Shown one piece after another: positions 45,880 through 54,698 of a stretch of DNA of 64,000 nucleotides. Numbering within the stretch: the stretch's first letter is position 1; every line of letters starts with the position of its first letter. The notes under the pieces were generated by a model. The model was not told where the DNA came from. It saw nothing but the letters and a program-made list of their open reading frames with translations, and did no database searches. Origin of the DNA: Pseudomonas schmalbachii (lineage in GTDB: Bacteria; Pseudomonadota; Gammaproteobacteria; Pseudomonadales; Pseudomonadaceae); NCBI RefSeq assembly GCF_017589465.1, contig NZ_JAELYA010000001.1, positions 744,001 through 808,000 of the forward strand, written 5' to 3'. Made by a program: the position numbers and the translations under genes.

Positions 45880-46959
45880 ATGACACGTTATGTCGATGTG
45901 AAAGACGTTGGCCGCCTGGTGGGCAGCCTCGGCCTGAACCGGGTAATCAGGAACATGGCCTCCTACATAGAGGCCGACTACCGCCGCTGGCCGAGCTTCG
46001 ACAAGGCCGCGCGGGTCGCCAACCACTCCAGCCAGGGCGTCATCGAACTGATGCCCACCGACGATGGCGAGCTCTACTCGTTCAAGTACGTGAACGGCCA
46101 TCCGAAGAACATCCGCTTCGACATGCTCACCGTCATGGCCTTCGGCGTGCTCGCCGAGGTCAAGACCGGCTACCCGCTGCTGCTCAGCGAACTGACGCTC
46201 ACGACCGCCATCCGCACCGCCGCGACGTCTGCCCTGCTCGCCCGCTTCCTCGCGCGCAAGAACTCGCGCTCGATGGCGCTGATCGGCAATGGCGCGCAGA
46301 GCGAATTCCAGGCGATCGCCTTCCACGAACTGCTTGGCATCGAGGAAATCCGCATCTTCGATATCGACCCTGCGGCGATGATGAAGCTGCAGCAGAACCT
46401 GGCCGGCATCCCCGGCCTCAAGGTGATTCCGGCCACTTCGGTACGCGAATCGGTGCGCGGCGCCGATATCGTCACCACGGTGACCGCGGACAAGACCAAC
46501 GCCACCATCCTTACCGCCGACATGCTGGAACCCGGTATGCACCTCAACGCGGTCGGCGGCGATTGCCCGGGGAAAACCGAACTGCAGGCGGAAATTCTCC
46601 AGCAGGCACGTGTCATCGTCGAATTCGAGCCGCAGACCCGCGTCGAAGGCGAAATCCAGCAGATGCCGGCCGATTTCCCGGTCGTCGAGTTCTACCAGGT
46701 GCTGAGCGGCGCCGCCGAAGGCCGGCAGAACGACCAGCAGGTGACCATCTTCGACTCGGTCGGCTTCGCCCTGGAGGACTTCTCGGCGCTGCGTTATCTG
46801 TACGACGCGACGGTGAAGATGAATATCGGCCAGACCATCGACCTGGTGCCGACTCCGGCGAATCCGAAGGACCTGTACCAGTTGACCATGCCCACTTCCA
46901 GCCTGCTGCCGGCGGCGGAAGCGGAATGGCGCGACGCCCACGGGCATTCCGTGCACTGA
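45880..46959 (+). CDS. ornithine cyclodeaminase (OCD/mu-crystallin family)
   Basis: 359 residues. N-terminal substrate-binding part contains LMPTDDGELYSFKYVNGHP, where the Lys and Arg contact the ornithine carboxylate. The Rossmann fold (about 130-300) contains LIGNGAQSEFQAIAFHELLGIEEIRIFDID for NAD, then LNAVGGDCPGKTEL with the catalytic Asp. It converts L-ornithine to L-proline and ammonia with bound NAD+. The length and TRYVDVKDVGRLV opening match Pseudomonas OCD rather than alanine dehydrogenases of the family. Start ATG 45880 has GAAGG nine bases upstream. Regulated probably by the divergent Lrp protein. Confidence 0.9.
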   Translation: MTRYVDVKDVGRLVGSLGLNRVIRNMASYIEADYRRWPSFDKAARVANHSSQGVIELMPTDDGELYSFKYVNGHPKNIRFDMLTVMAFGVLAEVKTGYPLLLSELTLTTAIRTAATSALLARFLARKNSRSMALIGNGAQSEFQAIAFHELLGIEEIRIFDIDPAAMMKLQQNLAGIPGLKVIPATSVRESVRGADIVTTVTADKTNATILTADMLEPGMHLNAVGGDCPGKTELQAEILQQARVIVEFEPQTRVEGEIQQMPADFPVVEFYQVLSGAAEGRQNDQQVTIFDSVGFALEDFSALRYLYDATVKMNIGQTIDLVPTPANPKDLYQLTMPTSSLLPAAEAEWRDAHGHSVH

Positions 46960-47037
46960 GGCAGCATGGGGATCGGGGAAGGCGGACAGCGTTCCCCGAT
47001 TCGGACTCGCCGCAGCGACAACGGGGAAGCAGAAATG

Positions 47038-47066
47038 AAAAAAGGGCCCATTGGGCCCTTTTTCGT
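47038..47066. terminator. bidirectional terminator between ocd and the tRNA operon
   Basis: AAAAAAGGGCCCA-TTGGGCCCTTTTT: strong stem with A/T runs on both sides, ending both the ornithine cyclodeaminase gene and the minus-strand tRNA operon. Confidence 0.92.
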
Positions 47067-47093
47067 CGAATCGCGAATTTCACGATTCATGTT

Positions 47094-47169
<76 letters not shown>

Positions 47170-47255
47170 ATCAACTTTTTGCGTATCCGGCTTGCACCGG
47201 GATACAAACGCCATTTCATTTTTCAGTCACCGCCTTGTGGCGCTAACCGAGAATT

Positions 47256-47331
<76 letters not shown>

Positions 47332-47333
47332 AA

Positions 47334-47409
47334 TGGCGTCCCCTAGGGGACTCGAACCCCTGTTACCGCCGTGAAAGGGCGGTGTCCTAGGCCACTAGAC
47401 GAAGGGGAC
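47334..47409 (-). tRNA. tRNA-Glu (TTC)
   Basis: 76-nt cloverleaf with encoded CCA. Acceptor GTCCCCT/AGGGGAC; anticodon TTC in CCTTTCACG; T-arm GTTCGAGTC. Only two bases separate it from the following tRNA-Gly; first gene of the Glu-Gly-Gly operon. Confidence 0.97.
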
Positions 47410-47484
47410 GCAGCCTGGAGCTTACAACAGATCTTCCAGATTCCTACGCTAGCGATTAGTGCGTTGCGTCGGAATGGCGCGCAT

Positions 47485-47540
47485 TCTAGGGAGCCACCGA
47501 ATGATCGTCAACCCTTCTGGAAAATTTTTTTTAAATCAAA
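47485..47540 (-). promoter_or_regulatory. stable-RNA promoter of the Glu-Gly-Gly tRNA operon
   Basis: On the minus strand TTGACG (47513-47508), 17-bp spacer, TAGAAT (47490-47485), then a GC-rich GCGCGC discriminator as expected for stringent control. An A/T-rich tract just upstream (47518-47540) resembles an UP element. Confidence 0.82.
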
Positions 47541-47630
47541 GACTTCTGAACAAAATTTGAGCTGCTGCTATGAGCGCTGGCACCAAGACATTACACTCGA
47601 AGAAAAAATGCCGCTCGGGAGCCCACCACG

Positions 47631-48401
47631 GTGTCACCTCTTCTCATTACAGTCCTGGTAGCTGTCGGCATCGCCATCCTGATCGCCATTGGCTACATCA
47701 ATCATCTGGTAGAAAACCGCAAACTGACCCAGGCGCGCCTGAAGGCGGACCTGCTCGACCGCTACCGGCGCTGCGCGGATACGTCCGAAACGCTGCCCGG
47801 ACAGTTCATGTCCCCCGCCCTGAAACTGCTGCTCAGCCGCTTCGAACTGAACCTCGGCGAACGCCTGCTGGCAGTGGACAAGGGCAACGCCCAGCTCGGC
47901 GAGCGCGTCGGCGAGCTGAAACGGCTGGTGGCCCTCGGCGATTCCATCCCGGTCAAGAATGCTCCGCAACCGGTCATCAGCGAGACCAAGGCCAAGGGCG
48001 TGCGCTTCCTCTTCGAGGTACTGCACGCGCAGGTCAACCGCTTCGCCCAGGAGGGCCTGCTGGCGAACAATGAAGCGCAGCACTGGTTGCGCGAGATTCG
48101 CCACCTGCTGGCGCTGCTGCATATCGAGTTCTTCGGCAACCTCGGCCACCAGGCCCTCCAGCAGGGACATGCCCGCCAGGCACGACTGGCTTTCGAGCGT
48201 GGCGTGCAGTATCTGCGCAAGCAGGAGGACGTCGGCCGCTACCAGGCGCAACTGCGCCAGATGGAAGCCCTGCTGGAACGCGCCAATGCCATGGTGCTGG
48301 AAAGCACCAAGCCAGAACTCGAGGAAACCACCGCGCTGGCCGAAGGGCTCAACACCTTCGACGACGACGATCTGTGGAAGAAGAAGAACGTTTATGACTG
48401 A
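47631..48401 (+). CDS. membrane-anchored conserved hypothetical protein (PA2819-like)
   Basis: 256 residues. One N-terminal membrane helix (about 3-24: LLITVLVAVGIAILIAIGY), then a cytoplasmic alpha-helical region to the end, with TPR-like repeat character around 170-215 (HQALQQGHARQARLAFERGVQYLRKQEDVGRYQAQLRQ). Acidic tail EGLNTFDDDDLWKKKNVYD. GTG start at 47631. Known only as a conserved Pseudomonas protein next to this tRNA cluster; no function can be assigned. Confidence 0.8.
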   Translation: MSPLLITVLVAVGIAILIAIGYINHLVENRKLTQARLKADLLDRYRRCADTSETLPGQFMSPALKLLLSRFELNLGERLLAVDKGNAQLGERVGELKRLVALGDSIPVKNAPQPVISETKAKGVRFLFEVLHAQVNRFAQEGLLANNEAQHWLREIRHLLALLHIEFFGNLGHQALQQGHARQARLAFERGVQYLRKQEDVGRYQAQLRQMEALLERANAMVLESTKPELEETTALAEGLNTFDDDDLWKKKNVYD

Positions 48402-48457
48402 AATGCGTCGAAACTTCATTCCTGTCTGACATCCACCACTCCCTCAAGGAGCCAAGA

Positions 48458-49135
48458 ATGAGCATTACCGTGTTCGGGGCCGCGCTGTCGCCCTTTGTCC
48501 GGAAGGTCCGCCTGTTCCTCGCGGAGAAAGGCACGGATTACCAACTGGAGAACGTCGCGCCATTCACTCCGCCGGAGTGGTATCTCGAACTCAACCCGCT
48601 CGGACGCATTCCGGCGATCAGGGACGGCGAGCTGACACTGGCCGACTCCAGCGTGATCTGCCACTACCTCGAAGAACGCAACCCCGAACTCGCGCCCCTG
48701 TGCGGCGAAGGCGCGGTGGCGCGCGCACGGGTCAGCTGGCTGGAAAAATACGCCGACTATGAAGTGGCGCCGCTGTCGACCTTCACCGTCTTCCGCAACC
48801 GCCTGCTCATGCCGCTGATGGGCAAGGAATGCAACGAAACCGCGGTACAGAGTGCGCTGCAGGAGAAGCTGCCACGACACTTCGACTACCTGGAACGCTG
48901 CCTGGGCGATCAGGAGTACCTGGTCGACAACCGCTTCAGCCTGGCGGACATCGCCCTGGTCTGCCAACTGGTAAACATGCGCCACGGCGGCGAAAGCGTC
49001 GACGCTTCGCGCTGGCCCGGTCTGGCCGCGCATTTCGAGCGCGTCGTGGCGCGCCCGGCGATGCAGGAAATCCTCGCGGGCGAGCAGACGATCATCGCCA
49101 AGATGACGGCCAAAGCGGCCGCCGCCAAGGCCTGA
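48458..49135 (+). CDS. glutathione S-transferase family protein
   Basis: 225 residues. Thioredoxin-like N-domain (MSITVFGAALSPFVRKVRLFLAEKG with Ser11 as catalytic candidate, NPLGRIPAIRDG cis-Pro loop, LADSSVICHYLEE glutathione-binding Asp-Ser) and helical C-domain with SLADIALVCQLVN. AAGGAG lies seven bases before ATG. Followed by a 400-bp repeat cluster and convergent msrC. Substrate unknown. Confidence 0.9.
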   Translation: MSITVFGAALSPFVRKVRLFLAEKGTDYQLENVAPFTPPEWYLELNPLGRIPAIRDGELTLADSSVICHYLEERNPELAPLCGEGAVARARVSWLEKYADYEVAPLSTFTVFRNRLLMPLMGKECNETAVQSALQEKLPRHFDYLERCLGDQEYLVDNRFSLADIALVCQLVNMRHGGESVDASRWPGLAAHFERVVARPAMQEILAGEQTIIAKMTAKAAAAKA

Positions 49136-49160
49136 GGCCATCCATCGGCCGGCGCTTTCC

Positions 49161-49229
49161 GTAGGTTGGCGCTGAGCTTGCGAAGCCCAACGATGCAGGT
49201 GTTGGGCTTCACTGCGTTCAGCGCCAACC
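49161..49229. repeat. REP-type paired palindrome, GTAGGTTGG family (copy 3, right end lost)
   Basis: GTAGGTTGGCGCTGAGC...AAGCCCAACG then GTTGGGCTTCACTGCGTTCAGCGCCAACC, lacking the final CTAC. First of three palindromes of different families in this convergent gap. Confidence 0.82.
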
Positions 49230-49248
49230 GAAGGCATTTCTTCAGAAC

Positions 49249-49346
49249 GTAGGGTGGAAAACGGCGAAGCGGATGGCCGCCCCGCCTTTCCACCATCAAG
49301 CGCGGCGCGACGGGAAGGTGGACAAGCTTCGCGTTGTCCACCCTAC
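49249..49346. repeat. paired palindrome, GTAGGGTGG family
   Basis: Begins GTAGGGTGGAAAACGGCGAA and ends TTCGCGTTGTCCACCCTAC; internal hairpins GGTGGA.../...TCCACC. Same layout as the GTAGGTTGG elements (GTAG left, CTAC right) but unrelated core sequence. Confidence 0.78.
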
Positions 49347-49405
49347 AAAAAGCACCCTCGGTCGCAAGACAGTTGCTCCTACGAAGATGCTCTCGTGTGG
49401 CCGGC

Positions 49406-49525
49406 CCCCTCACCCCAACCCTCTCCCGGAGGGAGAGGGGGCAGATTGGCGCAGGGATGAATGCCGTGCCAACCGGCGACCCTGGACAGTCCCCTCTCCC
49501 CTTGGGAGAGGGTTAGGGTGAGGGG
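49406..49525. repeat. 120-bp palindrome with CCCTCACCC / GGGTGAGGG ends
   Basis: Left arm CCCTCACCCCAACCCTCTCC and right arm GGAGAGGGTTAGGGTGAGGG are near-perfect inverted repeats. Each arm also has its own short hairpin (CTCTCCCGGAGGGAGAG; CTCTCCCCTTGGGAGAG). No GTAG ends, so a different family from the REP units beside it. Confidence 0.8.
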
Positions 49526-49543
49526 AATAAGACAGTCGCTCAT

Positions 49544-50026
49544 TCAGCAGTCGGTAAGACGCAGGAAGATTTCCGCCAGCCGCTCGATGCCCGCCTGATC
49601 CTCGGCGCTGAAGCGCCCGATGCGCGGGCTGTCCAGGTCCAGCACGCCGACCAGTTTTCCATCCTTGACCAGCGGCACCACCAGCTCGCTATTGGAAGCG
49701 CTGTCGCAGGCGATATGGCCCGGGAAGGCATGGACGTCCTCGACCCGCTGAGTCTCCCGCGTACGCGCCGCCGCCCCGCACACGCCCTTGCCGAAGGGAA
49801 TGCGCACGCAGGCGACCTTGCCCTGGAACGGGCCGAGCACCAGTTCCTCGTTGCGATTCAGATAGAAGCCGGCCCAGTTCAGGTCGCCCAGCTCGTGATA
49901 GAGGAAGGCGGAAAACTGCGCCGCGTTGGCAATGAAGTCACGCTCGTCGGCGAACAGCGCCTCCGCCTGGGCCGCCAGCAGCCCGTATCCGTTCAGCCCC
50001 TCGCCCGCTTTTTCGAGATCGATCAT
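49544..50026 (-). CDS. msrC: free methionine-(R)-sulfoxide reductase (GAF domain)
   Basis: 160 residues, single GAF domain. The three conserved cysteines are present: Cys73 and Cys83 in KVACVRIPFGKGVCG and catalytic Cys107 in GHIACDSASNSE. This pattern separates the enzyme from ordinary GAF sensors. It reduces free Met-R-sulfoxide using thioredoxin. Its ATG overlaps the stop of the DUF815 ATPase gene (ATGA). Fits with msrB and gpx encoded 4-5 kb away as oxidative-damage repair. Confidence 0.92.
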   Translation of the reverse strand: MIDLEKAGEGLNGYGLLAAQAEALFADERDFIANAAQFSAFLYHELGDLNWAGFYLNRNEELVLGPFQGKVACVRIPFGKGVCGAAARTRETQRVEDVHAFPGHIACDSASNSELVVPLVKDGKLVGVLDLDSPRIGRFSAEDQAGIERLAEIFLRLTDC

Positions 50027-50916
50027 GCCGACGCGCCTTCCAGCAGTTGCCGGCCGACCCAGTGGCGGGCGAACTGGTAGGCGCAGCGGCCGTTGCGGTT
50101 ACCGCGCTGGGACGCCCAGCGGATCGCCTCCTTCTCCAGCTCCTCGTCCCAGCTCCAGACCAGCCCGCACTTGCCGGCCAGCACCTCGACCCAGTGCCGC
50201 ACGACACTGAGGAAATGCTCCTGGGTGAAGGGATAGAACGACAGCCACAGGCCGAAACGGTCGGACAGAGCGATCTTGTCCTCCACCGCCTCGCTCGGAT
50301 GGACCTCTCCGTCCACCAGCGCCCAGTCCAGGTTGTCGCTTTCCTTCTCCGGGACCAGATGGCGGCGGTTCGAGGTGGCGTAGAGCAGCACGTTGTCCGG
50401 CGCCTGCTCCAGCGAGCCGTCCAGCACGCTCTTCAGCACCCGGTAGTCGTCCTCGCCGGCGCTGAAGGAAAGGTCATCGCAGAACAGCACGAAGCGCTGC
50501 GGCAAACCGCGCAGTTGTTCCACCACACGCGGCAGGTCGGCCAGGTGGTCGCGCTCGATCTCGATCAGGCGCAGCCCGTCCCTGGCCATTTCCGCCAGCA
50601 GCGCACGCACCAGCGACGACTTGCCGGTGCCGCGGGCGCCCCACAGCAAGGCGTGGTTGGCCGGCTGGCCGGAGACGAACTGGCGGGTGTTGCGGGTCAG
50701 TTGCTCGCGCTGGCGATCAACGCCGAGCAGGTCGTCCAGATGCAGGTCGAGGCTGACATCCAGCGCCTGCAGGTAGCCGCTGCGGCCATCGCGATGCCAG
50801 CGGGCGGCCAGGCAAGTGTTCCAGTCGATCGACTCGCGAATCGCCGGCAGCAAGGGTTCCAGGCGCGCGAGCACGCTTTCGGCACGCGCGAGAAAATCGT
50901 TCAGGCGGGAATCCAC
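50023..50916 (-). CDS. DUF815 family P-loop ATPase
   Basis: 297 residues. AAA-like core: helical N-part, then Walker A HALLWGARGTGKSSLVRALL (about 88-107), Walker B-like RFVLFCDDLSFSAGEDDYRVLKSVLDG (about 142-168), sensor ATSNRRHL and ALSDRFGLWLSFYPF. The DUF815 family is annotated as predicted ATPase without assigned substrate. Start GTG 50916. Translationally coupled to msrC; sagS is divergent 112 bp away. Confidence 0.88.
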   Translation of the reverse strand: MDSRLNDFLARAESVLARLEPLLPAIRESIDWNTCLAARWHRDGRSGYLQALDVSLDLHLDDLLGVDRQREQLTRNTRQFVSGQPANHALLWGARGTGKSSLVRALLAEMARDGLRLIEIERDHLADLPRVVEQLRGLPQRFVLFCDDLSFSAGEDDYRVLKSVLDGSLEQAPDNVLLYATSNRRHLVPEKESDNLDWALVDGEVHPSEAVEDKIALSDRFGLWLSFYPFTQEHFLSVVRHWVEVLAGKCGLVWSWDEELEKEAIRWASQRGNRNGRCAYQFARHWVGRQLLEGASA

Positions 50917-51028
50917 AGTGTTCTCCCAGGGTTCAGAAAGAGGTTTGCCCGGATTTCCCGGGCGCGGGGTTTGCCGGCTGGCGGTGGGGATGGGCTATCC
51001 TACGCGGCACCGATGCCGCCCCGAGGCG

Positions 51029-53362
51029 ATGTTCCCCTCCCCCATGGATATTGCGCTTACCCATCGCCTTTCGTTCAAGCAGGCCGGCCTCACCGTGCTG
51101 GTGGCGTTCCTCCTGGGCACGCTGCTCAGCGTCATCCAGGTGGGGGTCGATTATGCCAGCCAGGACGCCTCCATCAACCGCGAAGTGCGCGCGCTGCTGG
51201 ATGTCAGCCACAACCCGGCGGCCCGCATCGCCTACAACATCGATACCGAGCTGGCCCGGGAACTGGTGGCTGGCCTGCTGCGCTCGCCGGCGGTGATCGA
51301 GGCGGAGATCGTCGACAACACCGGCACAGAAATGGCCAGGGCCGAGCGACCGTTCGGCGAAAGCCGGCTGCGCGGCGTCAGCGACTTTCTCTTCGGCCAC
51401 CTGCGCATCTACGAGGAACCGCTGTACCTCGACCATGCGCCCGGCGAAGTGCTGGGCACGCTGAGCCTGAAGATCGACACCTTCGTGTTCGGCAACGATT
51501 TCCTGCGGCGCGCCGGCATGACCTTCCTCTCCGGCGTCGTGCGCAGCCTGCTGCTCTCGCTGATCCTCCTGGTGCTTTTCTACATCCTGCTGACCAAGCC
51601 GCTGGTCAGCCTGATCGAATCCCTCAGCCGCCAGGACCCGCGCTCGCCGTCGCGGCCGAACCTGCCCTGCCCGCGCGGCCACGAGCACGACGAGATCGGC
51701 GTGCTGGCCCAGGTCACCAACCAGCAACTGAGCCGCATTTCCGTGGAGATGCAGCAGCGGCGCGAGGCCGAGGACCGCCTGACGCAGTACCTGTCCGAGC
51801 TGGAAAGCATCGTCGCCGCGCGCACTGCCGAACTGAAGGCGGCCAACGCGCGCCTGACGCAATCCAACCAGGATCTCGAACGCGCCCGCCAGACCGCGCT
51901 GGACATGGCCCAGACCCGCGCCACCTTCCTCGCCAGCATGAGCCACGAAATCCGCACACCACTCAACGGCCTGCTCGGCATGCTTGGCCTCGCCCTCGAC
52001 GGACCGCTGAGCGCGGAACAGCACCAGCAACTGTCCATCGCCCATGACTCGGGCAAGGTGCTGGTCAAGCTGCTCAATGACGTGCTTGACCTGTCGAAGT
52101 TCGAGTCTGGCCAGTTCGAACTGGAAAACATCCCGTTCGATCTCGGCCTGCTGATCGAGGACACCGCCTGCCTGCTGTCGCAGCACGCCGCGCCGGGCGT
52201 GGAGCTGACCTGCCTGATCAGCCCGCAGTTGCCGGCACAGTTGAGCGGTGACCCCACGCGGGTGCGCCAGGTGGTCAGCAACCTGCTCTCCAACGCCCTC
52301 AAGTTCACCCGCCTGGGGCGCGTCGATGTGCGTGCCGAAGCGGTGCCGGGAGGAGTACGCATCAGCGTGCGCGATACCGGCATCGGCATCGCCGCGGACT
52401 CCCTGCAGCGCATCTTCCAGCCCTTCACCCAGGCCGATCCGGCCATTACCCGCCAGTACGGCGGCACCGGCCTGGGCCTGGCGTTGACCCGCAAGCTCTG
52501 CGAAGTGATGCAGGGCGAGTTGCAGGTCAGTTCCCGGCTTGGCCATGGCAGCGAGTTCACCGTCACCCTGCCGCTGCAAGCACTCACTCCCGCCGCCACG
52601 CTGGCGCCACTCAAGGGCCGGGTGATCGCCCAGTGCGCCGTCGGCAGCGGGCTGGCGGAACTGCTGCAGACCTGGCTGCCGCGCTGGCAGATCGACTACC
52701 GGCGCCTGGATATCGACGACAGCCTTGCCGGCGTGGAGCTGGATGCACTGCTGTCCGACTGCCCCGAATGCCTGCTCGGTCTGCGCCAGCGGATGGAAAA
52801 GCCGGTTCTGCTGGTGACGGCGTACGGCAGCTTCCTGGAACCGGAAACCACCCGACAGCTCGCGCCACTGCGTCAGCTGGCGCGGCCGCTGACCCGGGCA
52901 ACGCTCTACCAGGCCCTGCAGAAGGCGCTCGAAGTGCAAGCGGCGCCAGCGCCGGCAGTCACGACCGGGCACCACCAGCGCTATGCGGCGCAGGTACTGC
53001 TGGTGGAGGACAACCCGGTCAATCAACTGGTCGCCAAGGGCATGCTGCAGAAGCTGGGCTGCGCGGTGCGCGTGGCCGGCAACGGCGAGCGCGCGCTGGG
53101 TATCCTCAGGGAAGAGGAGTTCGACCTGGTGCTGATGGACTGCAACATGCCGCTCATGGACGGCTACGAGGCCACCCGCCTGATCCGTAACAGCGGCAAC
53201 TGGCCGGACCTGCCGATCATCGCCCTGACCGCCAACGTCCTGCCGGAAGAGCGCGAACGCTGCCGCGCGGCGGGCATGGACGACTACCTGGCCAAACCCT
53301 TCCACCGCGACGAACTGGTCGCCATCCTCGAACGCTGGGTCAACCACACGGTCGGCAGTTGA
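51029..53362 (+). CDS. sagS: hybrid sensor kinase SagS (biofilm switch)
   Basis: 777 residues from ATG 51029 (772 from ATG 51044; neither has a good ribosome site). Span at about 19-39, periplasmic HmsP-type sensory domain to about 160, second span at 163-189 and HAMP-like linker. A coiled coil precedes His306 (FLASMSHEIRTPLNGLLG), followed by the ATPase domain (NLLSNALKFT, DTGIGIA, GGTGLGLAL). A degenerate receiver-like segment (about 535-645) and a C-terminal true receiver with Asp in LVLMDCNMPLMDGYEA complete it. In P. aeruginosa SagS feeds the HptB pathway and BfiSR to control motile-sessile switching; that role is assumed here from orthology and synteny. Confidence 0.9.
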   Translation: MFPSPMDIALTHRLSFKQAGLTVLVAFLLGTLLSVIQVGVDYASQDASINREVRALLDVSHNPAARIAYNIDTELARELVAGLLRSPAVIEAEIVDNTGTEMARAERPFGESRLRGVSDFLFGHLRIYEEPLYLDHAPGEVLGTLSLKIDTFVFGNDFLRRAGMTFLSGVVRSLLLSLILLVLFYILLTKPLVSLIESLSRQDPRSPSRPNLPCPRGHEHDEIGVLAQVTNQQLSRISVEMQQRREAEDRLTQYLSELESIVAARTAELKAANARLTQSNQDLERARQTALDMAQTRATFLASMSHEIRTPLNGLLGMLGLALDGPLSAEQHQQLSIAHDSGKVLVKLLNDVLDLSKFESGQFELENIPFDLGLLIEDTACLLSQHAAPGVELTCLISPQLPAQLSGDPTRVRQVVSNLLSNALKFTRLGRVDVRAEAVPGGVRISVRDTGIGIAADSLQRIFQPFTQADPAITRQYGGTGLGLALTRKLCEVMQGELQVSSRLGHGSEFTVTLPLQALTPAATLAPLKGRVIAQCAVGSGLAELLQTWLPRWQIDYRRLDIDDSLAGVELDALLSDCPECLLGLRQRMEKPVLLVTAYGSFLEPETTRQLAPLRQLARPLTRATLYQALQKALEVQAAPAPAVTTGHHQRYAAQVLLVEDNPVNQLVAKGMLQKLGCAVRVAGNGERALGILREEEFDLVLMDCNMPLMDGYEATRLIRNSGNWPDLPIIALTANVLPEERERCRAAGMDDYLAKPFHRDELVAILERWVNHTVGS

Positions 53363-53432
53363 CCGCTGGATGGGTGATCGAGGAGCAACTGTTTTGCATC
53401 CTGCGTAACCACGTGGCTGGGCCAGAACTCGC

Positions 53433-53505
53433 GTAGGTTGGTGCTGAACGCAGTGAAGCCCAACGATGGCGATGTTGGGCTTCGCGTTGCTCAGCGCCAA
53501 CCTAC
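53433..53505. repeat. REP-type paired palindrome, GTAGGTTGG family (copy 4)
   Basis: GTAGGTTGGTGCTGAACGCA...GAAGCCCAAC then ATGTTGGGCTTCG...CAGCGCCAACCTAC. First of three adjacent palindromes between the convergent sagS and ospR genes. Confidence 0.85.
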
Positions 53506-53526
53506 GGTAGCTCCGGCGCAGGGGAC

Positions 53527-53607
53527 GTAGGATGGGTTGAGCGAAGCGATACCCATGAGCCAGGTGCAAATGACCGTTGATGGGCATCGCAAGCTCAACC
53601 CATCCTA
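53527..53607. repeat. paired palindrome, GTAGGATGGG family
   Basis: GTAGGATGGGTTGAGCGAAG... mirrored by ...GCTCAACCCATCCTAC. Core differs from the flanking copies but layout and GTAG/CTAC ends are the same. Confidence 0.82.
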
Positions 53608-53630
53608 CGAACCACGTATGACCTGCTTTT

Positions 53631-53687
53631 GTAGGAGCGGCCCATGGCCGCGATGGACCGAGGGTCGCGGGCATGGCCCGCTCCTAC
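53631..53687. repeat. palindrome, GTAGGAGCGG family, ending in the ospR stop codon
   Basis: GTAGGAGCGGCCCATGGCCG... mirrored by ...GCATGGCCCGCTCCTAC. The CTA at 53684-53686 is the minus-strand TAG stop of ospR. This is the widespread Pseudomonas REP type. Confidence 0.85.
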
Positions 53688-54169
53688 GGGCGCGACCCCA
53701 GCGCCAGCAATTGCTCCAGCAGGTCGCCCAGCCGGCCATGCAATTCACCCAGGGCATTCGGGTCCAGGCCGCTGCCGCATAACAATCTCTGGCGCAGCGG
53801 CAGGACCTGTTCGCGCATCGCCAGTCCGGCGGGCGTGAGGCCGATATGCACTTCGCGCTCGTCGTGGCGGGCGCGGCGGCGCTGGATCAGGCCGAGCTGT
53901 TCCAGGCGCTTGAGCAGCGGCGTGAGCGTGCCGGAATCGAGCATCAGGCGCTCGCCCAGCGTCTTCACCGAGGGCTGCGCCGGCGGTTCGGCCTGCCATT
54001 CCCAGAGCACCAGCATCACCAGGTACTGCGGGTAGGTCAGGCCGAGCGCGTCGAGCATCGGCCGGTAGCCGCGGATGATCGCCCGGGAGGCGGCATACAG
54101 GCGGAAGCACAGCTGGTTGTCCAGCAGCAGTTCCGGATCGGCGGCCAGCGCCCTGCTCTCTTCGCTCAT
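53684..54169 (-). CDS. ospR: MarR-family thiol-based oxidative-stress regulator OspR
   Basis: 161 residues. Winged helix (about 55-110, [40 protein letters not shown]) flanked by dimerisation helices. Cys21 ([14 protein letters not shown]) and Cys131 (RLLCGSG) are the redox pair: the 110-residue separation equals that of the studied P. aeruginosa OspR cysteines. Oxidation releases DNA and derepresses peroxide defence. Its ATG overlaps the gpx stop (ATGA), so it is made with the enzyme it controls. A palindromic operator candidate lies upstream of gpx. The stop codon is supplied by the GTAG of a REP element. Confidence 0.93.
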   Translation of the reverse strand: MSEESRALAADPELLLDNQLCFRLYAASRAIIRGYRPMLDALGLTYPQYLVMLVLWEWQAEPPAQPSVKTLGERLMLDSGTLTPLLKRLEQLGLIQRRRARHDEREVHIGLTPAGLAMREQVLPLRQRLLCGSGLDPNALGELHGRLGDLLEQLLALGSRP

Positions 54170-54651
54170 TTCAGCAGCGCTTCGATCTCCGAAACCATGT
54201 GCTCCGGCTTGGTCAGCGGGGCGAAACGCTTGATCACCTTGCCGTCCCTGCCGATCAGGAACTTGGTGAAGTTCCACTTGATGCGCTGGCTGCCGAGCGC
54301 CCCCGGAGCACGCTTCTTCAGCTCCACATAAAGAGGATGAGCGTCGCTGCCATTCACCTCGATCTTCTTGAACAGCGGGAAGCTGACGCCGAAGTTCATC
54401 TCGCAGAACTGCGAAATCTCGCCCTCGCTGCCCGGTTCCTGGCTGCCGAACTGGTTGCAGGGGAAGCCGAGCACCACCAGCCCCTGGTCCTTGTACTTGC
54501 GCCAGAGGTTCTCCAATCCCTTGTACTGCGGGGTGAAGCCGCACTGGCTGGCGGTGTTGACCACCAGCAGCGCCTTGCCGCCGAAGTCGGACAGGGTTTT
54601 CTGCTCGCCTTTGATGGTCGTGCAGGGAATATCGAGAATTGCGTCGCTCAT
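54166..54651 (-). CDS. cysteine-type glutathione peroxidase
   Basis: 161 residues. Peroxidatic Cys37 in [17 protein letters not shown], Gln/Cys loop [14 protein letters not shown] and Trp126-Asn127 in IKWNFTKFL complete the catalytic tetrad. Cys83 (QFCEMNF) is a candidate resolving Cys, which would make the enzyme thioredoxin-dependent. It is the non-selenium form (Cys codon, no recoding signal). Located between msrB and ospR on one strand; overlaps ospR. Confidence 0.95.
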   Translation of the reverse strand: MSDAILDIPCTTIKGEQKTLSDFGGKALLVVNTASQCGFTPQYKGLENLWRKYKDQGLVVLGFPCNQFGSQEPGSEGEISQFCEMNFGVSFPLFKKIEVNGSDAHPLYVELKKRAPGALGSQRIKWNFTKFLIGRDGKVIKRFAPLTKPEHMVSEIEALLK

Positions 54652-54698
54652 GGGGATGCTCCGGGTGAGTGGGATGCGGATAACGTAGCGAGCAAATA

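Noticed and set aside
49161..49525. Possible CRISPR array or integron attC sites
   Set aside because: Units are palindromic, of different sequence and not regularly spaced; no cas or integrase genes, and ends are REP-like GTAG/CTAC rather than attC core sites.
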